DNA of 64,000 bases from Acuticoccus sp965213555 (GTDB lineage: Bacteria > Pseudomonadota > Alphaproteobacteria > Rhizobiales > Amorphaceae), in contig NZ_OZ243890.1 of assembly GCF_965213555.1 (NCBI RefSeq), positions 3,951,561-4,015,560 of the forward strand, read 5' to 3'. The translations under genes and the position numbers were made by a program. Shown piece after piece: positions 1 to 8,100 of this stretch (position 1 is the first letter of the stretch; each line of letters begins with the position of its first letter). Below the pieces are notes generated by a model. That model saw only the letters and a program-made list of their open reading frames with translations, had not been told where the DNA came from and searched no databases.

Positions 1-2
1 GC

Positions 3-902
3 GTCGGGTCCTACACGGCGGTGTGGTCGTTCAAGCTGCTGTCGCTCAACATCGTCCCCGCGATCGTGCTCGCGACCCTGCTCGCTGGCGTCTTCGCGGT
101 GTTGATCGGCTACATCTCGCTGCGTCGCTCAGGCATCTACTTCTCGATCCTCACCCTGGCGTTCGCGCAGATGATGTACAGCCTCGCCTACTCCGTGCTG
201 ACGCCGATCACCAACGGCGAGACCGGGCTGCGCGTCCTCTCCAACGATCCGCGGGTCATCGACGCCGCCTTCGGCCTGGAGACCGCCGTCGCCGTGCCCC
301 GCGCGGAGTTCTTCGGCTTCACGATGACCGGCATGACCGGGTTCTGGACCTGCGCCACCTGCCTCGTCGCCGCCTTCGTCGTGGCGCTCGCCATCGCGCG
401 CTCGCCGTTCGGCATGATGCTGCGCGCCATCAAGTCGAACCAGACGCGCATGGCCTACATCGGCTTCTCCACGCGGCCCTACACGCTCGTCGCGTTCGTC
501 GTGTCCGGCATGTACGCGGGGCTCGCAGGCGCGCTGCTCGCCGTCGTCGACCCCCTCGCAGGGGCCGAGCGCATGCAGTGGACGGCGTCGGGCGAGGTCG
601 TGCTGATGACGATCCTCGGCGGCGCAGGGACGCTGATCGGCCCATTCCTCGGGGCGGTCATCATCAAGTACTTCGAGAACATCTTCTCCGCCCTCGGCGA
701 GTCGGCCCTCATCCAGAGCTTCGCGTTCATCCCCGAGGGCGCGCGCGACATCGCCGTCACCGTGGTCTCGCCGTTCGTGGGCGAGGGCTGGCACCTCACC
801 CTCGGCGTCCTCTTCATGGTCGTCGTGATCTTCCTGCCGGGCGGCATCATCGAGGGACTGCGGCGCATCGGCCGCCTGTTCCGCCCGCGCAGTGAGGGCT
901 GA
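3..902 (+). CDS. livM: Liv-type ABC transporter permease, LivM family (5' end outside window)
   Basis: Integral membrane permease of a branched-chain amino acid (or related) ABC importer. The frame is already open at base 3, so the GTG at 21 is probably internal and the true start lies upstream. The protein is a series of hydrophobic segments with the LivM-typical stretch SPFGMMLRAIKSNQ followed by the cytoplasmic coupling region and GGAGTLIGPFLGA near the C-terminus. It stops at 902, one base before the start of the first ATPase, so the three genes form one operon. The substrate cannot be read from the permease; amide, urea or branched-chain amino acid uptake are all possible for this family. 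Confidence 0.88.
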   Translation, partial: VGSYTAVWSFKLLSLNIVPAIVLATLLAGVFAVLIGYISLRRSGIYFSILTLAFAQMMYSLAYSVLTPITNGETGLRVLSNDPRVIDAAFGLETAVAVPRAEFFGFTMTGMTGFWTCATCLVAAFVVALAIARSPFGMMLRAIKSNQTRMAYIGFSTRPYTLVAFVVSGMYAGLAGALLAVVDPLAGAERMQWTASGEVVLMTILGGAGTLIGPFLGAVIIKYFENIFSALGESALIQSFAFIPEGARDIAVTVVSPFVGEGWHLTLGVLFMVVVIFLPGGIIEGLRRIGRLFRPRSEG

Positions 903-903
903 C

Positions 904-1659
904 ATGGAACCTGTGCTTCACGTCGCCGACGTCCAGAAGAACTTCGCGGGCCTCAAGGCGCTGGCGGACATCGACCTGAAGATCGCTCCGGGCAAGACGC
1001 ACGCGATCATCGGCCCGAACGGCGCCGGCAAGTCCACCCTGCTCAACGTCTGCGTCGGCCGCCTCTCTCCCGACGAGGGCGCGGTGATGTTCAACGGGCG
1101 CGTCATTACCGGGCTCAAGCCGCACCAGATCAACCAGCTCGGCGTCGCCCGCGTGTTCCAGACGCCCGAGATCTTCCCCGACCTGACGCTGCTGCAGAAC
1201 GTGATGGCGCCGGCCTACGCCAAGCGCGATGGTCCGATCCGCCTCAACATGCTGCGCGGGCTCGACCACGACAGGGACATCCGCGCCGAGGCGGAGGGCA
1301 TCCTCGCCGACCTCGGCCTCGCTGAGCATCGCCACGAGGAGGCTGGCTGGCTCTCGCGCGGCGACAAGCGGCGGCTGGAGCTTGCCATGTGCCTGGTCCA
1401 GCACCCCAAGCTCCTGCTCCTCGACGAGCCGACGGCGGGCATGAGCCGGCTCGACACCAACCGCACCATCGAGCTCCTCAAGAAGATCAAGGAGCGTGGC
1501 ATGACGAAGGTCATCATCGAGCACGACATGCATGTCGTCTTCTCGCTCGCCGACACGGTGACCGTGCTGGCCGGCGGGCGCATCATCGCCGAGGGGACGC
1601 CCGAGGAGGTGCGTCGCGACCCGCGCGTTCAGGACGCCTACCTCGGAGGGGCGCACTGA
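904..1659 (+). CDS. livG: Liv-type ABC transporter ATP-binding protein, LivG family
   Basis: First nucleotide-binding subunit of the importer, 251 residues. Walker A is GPNGAGKST (residues 37-45) and Walker B is LLLLDEP (about 170-176), followed by the switch histidine in IEHDM. The ABC signature reads LSRGDKRRLEL (150-160) instead of the canonical LSGGQ; LivG and UrtD proteins commonly vary here, so it is not evidence of inactivity. The ATG at 904 follows the permease stop directly and is preferred over the GTG at 892, which would overlap the upstream gene. Its TGA overlaps the ATG of the next gene at 1659. Confidence 0.9.
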   Translation: MEPVLHVADVQKNFAGLKALADIDLKIAPGKTHAIIGPNGAGKSTLLNVCVGRLSPDEGAVMFNGRVITGLKPHQINQLGVARVFQTPEIFPDLTLLQNVMAPAYAKRDGPIRLNMLRGLDHDRDIRAEAEGILADLGLAEHRHEEAGWLSRGDKRRLELAMCLVQHPKLLLLDEPTAGMSRLDTNRTIELLKKIKERGMTKVIIEHDMHVVFSLADTVTVLAGGRIIAEGTPEEVRRDPRVQDAYLGGAH

Positions 1660-2408
1660 TGGCCGTGGAGACCCTGGAGCGGCCGCAGGGAGCGGCGGCG
1701 AAGCGGCCCTTCTTCCGGTGCGAGGACGTCCACGCCTACTATGGCGAGAGCTACATCGTTCAGGGCGTCTCGCTCGAGGTCGGCGAGGGCGAGGTCGTTG
1801 CGCTGCTCGGGCGCAACGGCGCGGGCAAGACGTCCACGCTGCGCACCATCGCCCGGCTCGACAGCCCGCAGATGCGCCGCGGGCGGATCACCCTCGGCGA
1901 GCACGACCTCACGCGCATGAGCGCGGCCCAGGCCTCGCGCTGCGGCGTCCAGCTCGTGCCGGAGGATCGGCGCATCATCGCCGGCCTCACCGTGGAGGAG
2001 AACCTTCGCCTGTCGCAGATCGCCGAGCCGAAGGGGTGGGAGCTCGAGCGCATCTACGAGCGCTTCCCCCGGCTCGCGGAGCGCAAGCGGCAGGAGGGGA
2101 TAACCCTGTCGGGCGGCGAGCAGCAGATGCTGGCCGTCGCCCGGGCGCTCGCGCGCGACATCAAGCTCCTGCTCCTTGACGAACCCTACGAGGGGCTGGC
2201 CCCGGTGATCGTGCAGGAGATCGAGGGCATCGTCGGGGAGATCAAGGCGCTCGGCATCACCACCATCATGGTGGAGCAGAACGCCATCGCCGCGCTCCAC
2301 CTCGCCGACCGCGCGATCATCATGGACATGGGCGAGGTCGTCCACACCGCGACCGCGAAGGAGGTGCTGGACGACAAGGCCCTGCGCGAGGAGTACCTCG
2401 CCGTCTGA
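1659..2408 (+). CDS. livF: Liv-type ABC transporter ATP-binding protein, LivF family
   Basis: Second nucleotide-binding subunit, 249 residues. Walker A is GRNGAGKTS (51-59), the signature is the canonical LSGGEQQML, and Walker B is LLLLDEPYEGLAP, a LivF hallmark. The start overlaps the preceding stop (TGATG), implying translational coupling. No solute-binding protein follows, so the periplasmic component is either upstream of the window or elsewhere. The gene is followed by a degraded gene on the opposite strand. Confidence 0.9.
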   Translation: MAVETLERPQGAAAKRPFFRCEDVHAYYGESYIVQGVSLEVGEGEVVALLGRNGAGKTSTLRTIARLDSPQMRRGRITLGEHDLTRMSAAQASRCGVQLVPEDRRIIAGLTVEENLRLSQIAEPKGWELERIYERFPRLAERKRQEGITLSGGEQQMLAVARALARDIKLLLLDEPYEGLAPVIVQEIEGIVGEIKALGITTIMVEQNAIAALHLADRAIIMDMGEVVHTATAKEVLDDKALREEYLAV

Positions 2409-2429
2409 GCCAAGCGCCTCGCCGCCGGC

Positions 2430-2825
2430 GTCGGTCCCGTGGAACCGCGGCAGCGACGGCCGCAAGGTGCCTGAGGTCGGTCTCAAAGCAGCCACCGAAC
2501 ACTCGAAGGTGCGGATAGCGCACCGCAAGGGAGCCGATCTGCTCGCCGGAGCTCCTCGGGGTCGCCGTCGTCGAGCGTGTCGGCTCCGTCGAGCTCGGCG
2601 GGCGAGCAACGCGACGCGTTGGCGATCAGGCCCGCGCAGCCGGCCGATCGCTGGCCCGCCCGGCTACCCTGCGGCCGCATGCTCGGGATGGGCGCAGTTG
2701 ACCAGGTAGTACAACGGCCCGCCCGAGGTCTCCTGGTCGACTTGCGCGATCGCTTCGGCGAGCGTCGTGCCGTCGGGCAGGCGGCCGCCGGTCTCGACGG
2801 CTGTCGGGCGATGCAACCTGCGGGT
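2430..2825 (-). pseudogene. Homocysteine S-methyltransferase remnant (frameshifted C-terminal part)
   Basis: Three reading frames of the minus strand together spell the C-terminal third of a homocysteine S-methyltransferase (MmuM/BHMT-like). Segment one (about 2667-2825) reads VETGGRLPDGTTLAEAI and then LVNCAHPEHAAAG before a TAG at 2664-2666; VNCAHP carries the first zinc cysteine. Segment two (about 2550-2660) reads IANASRCSPAELDGADTL and DDGDPEEL. Segment three (about 2450-2545) reads RYPHLRVFGGCFETDLRH, where the zinc-binding GGCC motif has become GGCF. At least two frame changes plus loss of a zinc ligand mean it cannot encode a working enzyme. The N-terminal two thirds are not recognisable; the cupin gene begins at 2891. 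Confidence 0.75.
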
Positions 2826-2890
2826 CGACGGGCGGAGCGCAACATGGGAAGAGGAGGCGCAACGAGGGCGCGCACGGCGGAGGGGGCGAC

Positions 2891-3355
2891 ATGAGCGAGG
2901 CGACGACGGATTGGCGGCTGAACGGCGTGCGGATCGTCAAGTCCACCGAGCTCGACCCCAACACCGCGCAGACGCCGGGCATGGACCGCGCCGCCGCCAT
3001 CAACTTCGCCCGCGCCGGGGCGAACAAGCTGTGGGCCGGCACCGTCGCGATCCACCCGAACGCGAAGACCGGGGCGCATCACCACGGGCACCTCGAGAGC
3101 ATCATCTACGTGGTGCGCGGCCGTGCGCGGATGCGCTGGGGCGAGCGGCTGGAGTACGTCGCGGAGGCGGAGCCCGGCGACTTCATCTTCGTGCCGCCCT
3201 ACGTGCCGCACCAGGAGATCAACGCGATGACGGACGAGCCCCTCGAGTGCGTGCTCGTGCGCTCCGACCAGGAGCCCGTCGTGGTCAACCTCGACATCGA
3301 GCCCGCCGAGCGGCCCGAGGCGGTGCTCTGGACCGATCCCAACCACCCGGCCTGA
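2891..3355 (+). CDS. Cupin domain protein
   Basis: A 154-residue single-domain cupin. The first conserved cupin motif is visible as GAHHHGHLESIIYVVRG (residues 61-77), with H63, H65 and E69 the likely metal ligands. The second motif is PGDFIFVPPYVPHQE (96-110), with H107 as the final ligand. Small mononuclear cupins of this type are usually sugar or organic acid binding proteins, or isomerases or dioxygenases, so no reaction can be assigned. The gene is 5 bases upstream of the M19 dipeptidase and probably co-transcribed with it. Confidence 0.8.
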   Translation: MSEATTDWRLNGVRIVKSTELDPNTAQTPGMDRAAAINFARAGANKLWAGTVAIHPNAKTGAHHHGHLESIIYVVRGRARMRWGERLEYVAEAEPGDFIFVPPYVPHQEINAMTDEPLECVLVRSDQEPVVVNLDIEPAERPEAVLWTDPNHPA

Positions 3356-3360
3356 GCACG

Positions 3361-4485
3361 GTGCAGCGAGCGTCCTTGCTCGGCGACGACACGGCCTCTG
3401 GCTCCACCGACGAGCCCGAGGCGGATGCGACGGCCCGGACACCGCCGATCTTCGACGGGCACAACGACGTGTTGTCCAAGCTCGCGTCGGCTGGCCCGGC
3501 AGGCGCGGCGAGGCGTTTTGCCGACGACCGCGGCGCGCACATCGACGTCGCCCGCGCTGCGCTCGGCGGGTTCGGTGGCGGGCTGTTCGCCGTCTGGGTC
3601 CCCTCCCCCGGCGCTGGCGACATCGACTACGCGGCGATGTCGCAGGCGTGGTTCAACGTGCCCCTGCCGCCGACCGTCCCGCAGCCTGAGGCGCTGTCGG
3701 CGGTCATCGGGCAGGTCGGCATCTTCCTCGAGCTCGCGCGCGAGGGCCTCCTGGCGCACTGCCGCACCGCCGGCGAGGTGCAGGCAGCGCTCGCCGAGGG
3801 GCGGCTCGCCGCCGTCCTCCACCTCGAAGGCGCCGAGGCCATCGACCGCGACCTTGCGACGCTCGACGTCCTCCACGCGGCGGGCCTGCGATCCTTGGGC
3901 CCGGTGTGGAGCCGGCCGAACCGGTTCGGCCACGGGGTTCCCTTCCGCTTCCCCTCCGGGCCCGACACCGGGCCCGGCCTCACCGAGGATGGGCTGCGCC
4001 TCGTCGACCGCTGCACGGAGCTCGGCATCCTCGTCGACGTCTCCCACCTCACGGAGGCGGGGTTCTGGGACATCGCAAGGCGCACTGCGAAGCCGCTCGT
4101 CGCCACGCACTCCAACGCCCATGCGCTGACGCCGGCCGCGCGCAACCTCACGGATGGGCAGCTCTCCGCCATCGGCGAGTCGGGCGGGATGGTCGGCGTC
4201 AACTTCGCTTCTGCGTTCCTGCGCAAGGACGGACGCATGCTGCCGGACGTGCCGTTGGATCAGGTGATCGCGCACATCGACCACCTGATCGCGGTGGTCG
4301 GCGAGGACGGCGTCGGCTTCGGCTCGGACTACGACGGCGCGCTGGTCCCCGCCGCCATCGACGGCGTCGAACGGCTGCCCCGCCTCCGCGCGGCCATGCG
4401 CGCCCATGGCTACGACGACGCTCTGATGGAGAAGCTTTGCCACCGCAACTGGCTTCGCGTGCTCGCCAAGGTCTGGGGAGCCTAG
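3361..4485 (+). CDS. Membrane dipeptidase family zinc peptidase (M19)
   Basis: Renal-dipeptidase-type zinc enzyme of 374 residues if translated from the GTG at 3361. The binuclear metal site is visible in order: the HND motif in FDGHNDVL, the bridging glutamate in LHLEGAEAI, histidines in DVSHL and VATHSN, and the late aspartate in GFGSDYDGA. Family members cleave dipeptides, often with a D-residue at the C-terminal position. The D-glutamate genes dgcN-dgcA lie 7 kb downstream, so a role in D-amino acid metabolism is an inference only. The open frame extends far upstream, but the preceding cupin gene excludes those starts. The TAG stop is the first triplet of a palindromic repeat. Confidence 0.87.
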   Translation: MQRASLLGDDTASGSTDEPEADATARTPPIFDGHNDVLSKLASAGPAGAARRFADDRGAHIDVARAALGGFGGGLFAVWVPSPGAGDIDYAAMSQAWFNVPLPPTVPQPEALSAVIGQVGIFLELAREGLLAHCRTAGEVQAALAEGRLAAVLHLEGAEAIDRDLATLDVLHAAGLRSLGPVWSRPNRFGHGVPFRFPSGPDTGPGLTEDGLRLVDRCTELGILVDVSHLTEAGFWDIARRTAKPLVATHSNAHALTPAARNLTDGQLSAIGESGGMVGVNFASAFLRKDGRMLPDVPLDQVIAHIDHLIAVVGEDGVGFGSDYDGALVPAAIDGVERLPRLRAAMRAHGYDDALMEKLCHRNWLRVLAKVWGA

Positions 4486-4585
4486 TGCATCCTGGGTCTG
4501 ATGAGACCAGGATGCACTAGCGCGTTCGTTGAGGGCGGTCTCTTCCGGGGTTGGGTCGGTTCCACCTAGCCCCAAACCGCTCTCA
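4483..4585. repeat. Composite palindromic repeat, copy 1
   Basis: Two nested palindromes side by side. The first is TAGTGCATCCTGG (4483-4495) and its exact complement CCAGGATGCACTA (4507-4519) around an 11-base loop. The second pairs TGAGGGCGGT (4530-4539) with ACCGCTCTCA (4576-4585), with inner GGGGTTGGG/CCTAGCCCC complementarity. The reverse complement of the whole unit matches copy 2 at 29798-29902. This copy sits between two convergent genes and overlaps the dipeptidase stop codon, so it may also act as a terminator. Confidence 0.8.
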
Positions 4586-4603
4586 CCCCACGACCGTGAC
4601 GCC

Positions 4604-5191
4604 TCAGATCGTCGCGAGCGTCCACTCGACGATGTCGGCTGCGAGCACCTGCACAGCAAGGTTGATACCGGCCGCGGCCATCTCCACCTCGTCGCTTACG
4701 ATCGGCACCACCGTGCTGAACACTCGCGTTTGCACCACCCGACCGTTGGCGTCGTTGAGCAGCTTGACGGCCACCTCCACCCGCGCGCGATTGCCGTCGA
4801 ACGTCTCCGCCTGGAAGGCGCGCACCTCCGTCACGACCTGGTAGTTGATGAGGAGGCTCTCGCCGGGAAGTCCGACCGCCTGGGCGCGCCCGCTGTTCAC
4901 GAACGTGTCGAGGAGCACGCGCTGCAAGACCTTCGGCGCGACGTCCTGGTAGGTCACCTGCGGATAGTACGCGATGGTGAGCGGGGTCGGCTTGACCGCG
5001 ATGCGTTCCGTGGCGAGCGCGTCGAGCGCCCTCGGCTCCGGCACCAGGATCTGCGCCGAGGTCGCGTTCGAGACCGCCGGGGCGTCGAGCGCCGTCAGCT
5101 CGTAGATCGCCTCCACCTGCCCACCACCCCCGCCGCAGCCGGTAAGCGCCGCGGCGAGGACGATCGAAGCAACGCGCGCTACGCCTCTCAT
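4604..5191 (-). CDS. ABC-type lipid transport auxiliary lipoprotein (PqiC-like)
   Basis: A 195-residue lipoprotein with a short signal peptide ending in the lipobox LTGC (Cys19). The body matches the auxiliary lipoproteins that accompany Mce/Mla or Pqi systems, with patterns such as ERIAVKPTPLTIAYYPQV and a late RVFSTVVPIVSDEV stretch. It is the last gene of the mla operon: its ATG overlaps the stop of the giant MlaD gene. The expected place is the periplasmic face of the outer membrane, where it would dock the MlaD assembly. Confidence 0.82.
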   Translation of the reverse strand: MRGVARVASIVLAAALTGCGGGGGQVEAIYELTALDAPAVSNATSAQILVPEPRALDALATERIAVKPTPLTIAYYPQVTYQDVAPKVLQRVLLDTFVNSGRAQAVGLPGESLLINYQVVTEVRAFQAETFDGNRARVEVAVKLLNDANGRVVQTRVFSTVVPIVSDEVEMAAAGINLAVQVLAADIVEWTLATI

Positions 5192-8100
5192 CGGCGCTGC
5201 GGCGAATACTGCGGCGCGTCGTCTCCCCCGAAGATCACACGACTCGGGTTTCGGTCAATGCTGGACACGGCACCCTCGATGGCAGCCAACGTGCTGCGTC
5301 CTTGATTGAGGAGACCACGCAGGTCGTCAAGACCGCCTTGACTGAACCTTGCGAGGCCGGCGGCGATTTGGTCGGCCCGTGGCTCAAATGCAGCAGCGAG
5401 CCGCTGCAACGCGCCGCTCGCGTCGGTCACCCCGGTGATGGCCCCGGAGATCTCCTCGGCAAGCACGATGTTGGCCCTGTCGATCAGGGTTCCGAGGTTG
5501 GTCGATGCGCCCTCGATGTTGTTGCCGATGCGCCGAACCTGCTCCAGCACGTCGGTGATGAGGCCCTCCTCGCCGCCGACGCTGCCGAGCCCCTCCGCGA
5601 GGTCCTTCGCAGCCTCGAAGGCGTTGTCGATGGCACCGCCGAGCTGACCGGCCCGCGAGCCGAGCACCGAGGCCGCCGCCTGCACGTCCGCGACGATGGA
5701 GCGGATCGCATTGCCATCGACCGCGGCCAGGGCATCGGAGAGGCGCGCCACGGCCGTCCTCGTTCCGGCGAGGACCTCGTCCAGCGCCGGCGCGGCCTCA
5801 CCGAGCTCAGCGGCGAAGGCGGTCGCACCGTCGATGGCCACGCCGATGTCGTCCGCACGCGCTGCGACGGCCGCGGCAACCTCCTCGGCCCGCCGCACCG
5901 CGCTGCCCGCGGTCGTCACGACCGACACGACGTCGTCGCGCAGCACCGCGACGGTGTCGCTGACGTCCCGTACGTTGGCGAGGACGGCCCGCACCGCCTC
6001 CGGGTCGACCGCTTCGAACGCGGCGGTGACGGCGGCGAGCGGCTGGTCGATGGCCTCGCGCAGCGCCGGCAGCGTTGCGCTGAAGGCACGCACGTCGCCC
6101 GCGATGGCGCGTGCGTCCTCGATGCCCGCGCTCACGGTGTCGAGCTCGGCGCGCACGCGGCCGGTGATGGCGGCGGCATCGTTCGCGACGGCGTCCGCGC
6201 TGGCCACTACGCGTCCCACGGCCTCCGCCTGGCCGGCGAGGTCCTCGGCGAAGCCGCGCGCGTCCTCGACGATGCCGGAGACCGCCGAGGGATCGACCGC
6301 CGACAGCACGGCGGCGGCGTTGTCGACGCCGGGCTGCAGCGACTGCACGAGCGCGCGGGCGTCGGCGACGCCGGCCGCCGCGTCGTCGAGCGCTGTGGCG
6401 AGCTGCGGGGCTCCCTCGGCCAGCGTGTTGGCGACGACCTCGGCCCGGGCCGCGACACCCTCGGCGCTGGCGAGGATCGCGGTGATGCGATCGCCCTCCG
6501 CGGCGAGGGTGCCGGTCAGGCCGCCCACGTTCGCCACGATGGCCTCGACGGCGGCGGGATCGACCGCGGCGAGCACCGCGGCGACGTTGTCGACGCCCGG
6601 TCGCAGCGTTTCCGCGAGCTCGGGGAGCGTCGCGGCGAACGCGCGGGCTGAACCCGCGGCCGTCGCAGCGTCGTCGAGGGCGGCACCGATCCGCGGCGCG
6701 CGCTGGGCGATGGCCGAGGCGATCGCCTCCGCCCGCACCGCGGTGCCGCGCGCCGCGGCCACGATGTCGGCGACCGCCGGCGCCTGCGCGCCGAGCGCCT
6801 CGGCGACGCCGCGCACGTTCGCGACGATGGCCTCGACCGCGGCCGGGTCGACCGCGGCGAGGGCGTCGGACGCCGCCGTCAGCCCCGGCTCCAGCGTCGC
6901 GACGAGGTCCGGCAGGCGCTCGCTGGCGACGCGTGCGGCGGCTGCGCCGGCGCGGGCATCGTCGACGATCGCGCCGATCTCGGCCGTCCGGCCGGCCACC
7001 TCGCCGGTCACCGCCTCGACGTCGGCCGCGATCGCGTCGGCGCGGCCGAGCACGCCCTCGGCCGCGGCGACGACGCGCTGCACCGCCGGCGCCTGCGCGC
7101 CGAGCGCCTCGGCGACGCCGCGCACGTTCGCGACGATGGCCTCGACCGCGGCCGGGTCGACCGCGGCGAGGGCGTCGGACGCCGCCGTCAGCCCCGGCTC
7201 CAGCGTCGCGACGAGGTCCGGCAGCCGCTCGCTGGCGGCGCGTGCGGCGGCCGCGCCGGCGCGGGCATCGTCGACGATCGCGCCGATCTCGGCCGTCCGG
7301 CCGGCCACCTCGCCGGTCACCGCCTCGACGTCGGCCGCGATCGCGTCGGCGCGGCCGAGCACGCCCTCGGCCGAGGCGACGACGCGCTCCACCGCCGGCG
7401 CCTGCGCGCCGAGCGCCTCGGCGACGCCGCGCACGTTCGCGACGATGGCCTCGACCGCGGCCGGGTCGACCGCGGCGAGGGCCTCGGACGCCGCCGTCAG
7501 CCCCGGCTCCAGCGTCGCGACGAGGTCCGGCAGGCGCTCGCTGGCGACGCGTGCGGCGGCCGCGCCGGCGCGGGCATCGTCGACGATCGCGCCGATCTCG
7601 GCCGTCCGGCCGGCCACCTCGCCGGTTACCGCCTCGACGTCGGCCGCGATCGCGTCGGCGCGGCCGAGCACGCCCTCGGCCGCGGCGACGACGCGCTCCA
7701 CCGCCGGCGCCTGCGCGCCGAGCGCCTCGGCGACGCCCTGCACCTGCGCCACGATGGCCTCGACGGCGGCGGGATCGACCGCGGTGAGCACCGCAGTGAC
7801 GTTCTCGACGCCGGGCCGCAGCGTGTCGGCAAGCTCGGGCAGCGTCGCGGCGAACGCGCGGGCCGAGCCGGCGGCGACCGTCGCGTCGTCGATGGCGGCG
7901 CCGATCGCCGGCATGCGCTGGGCGAGCGCCGACGCGACGGCCTCCGCGCGCACCGACGTCCCAGCTGCGGCGGCGACGAGACGCGACACGTCGTCGGCAC
8001 GTTCTGCGAGCACTGAGGTCACCCCCCGCGCGTCCGACACCACACCGTTCAGCGCGTCGGCGTCGACGGCGGCGACGACCGCCTCGGCCTGGCGCAGCAT

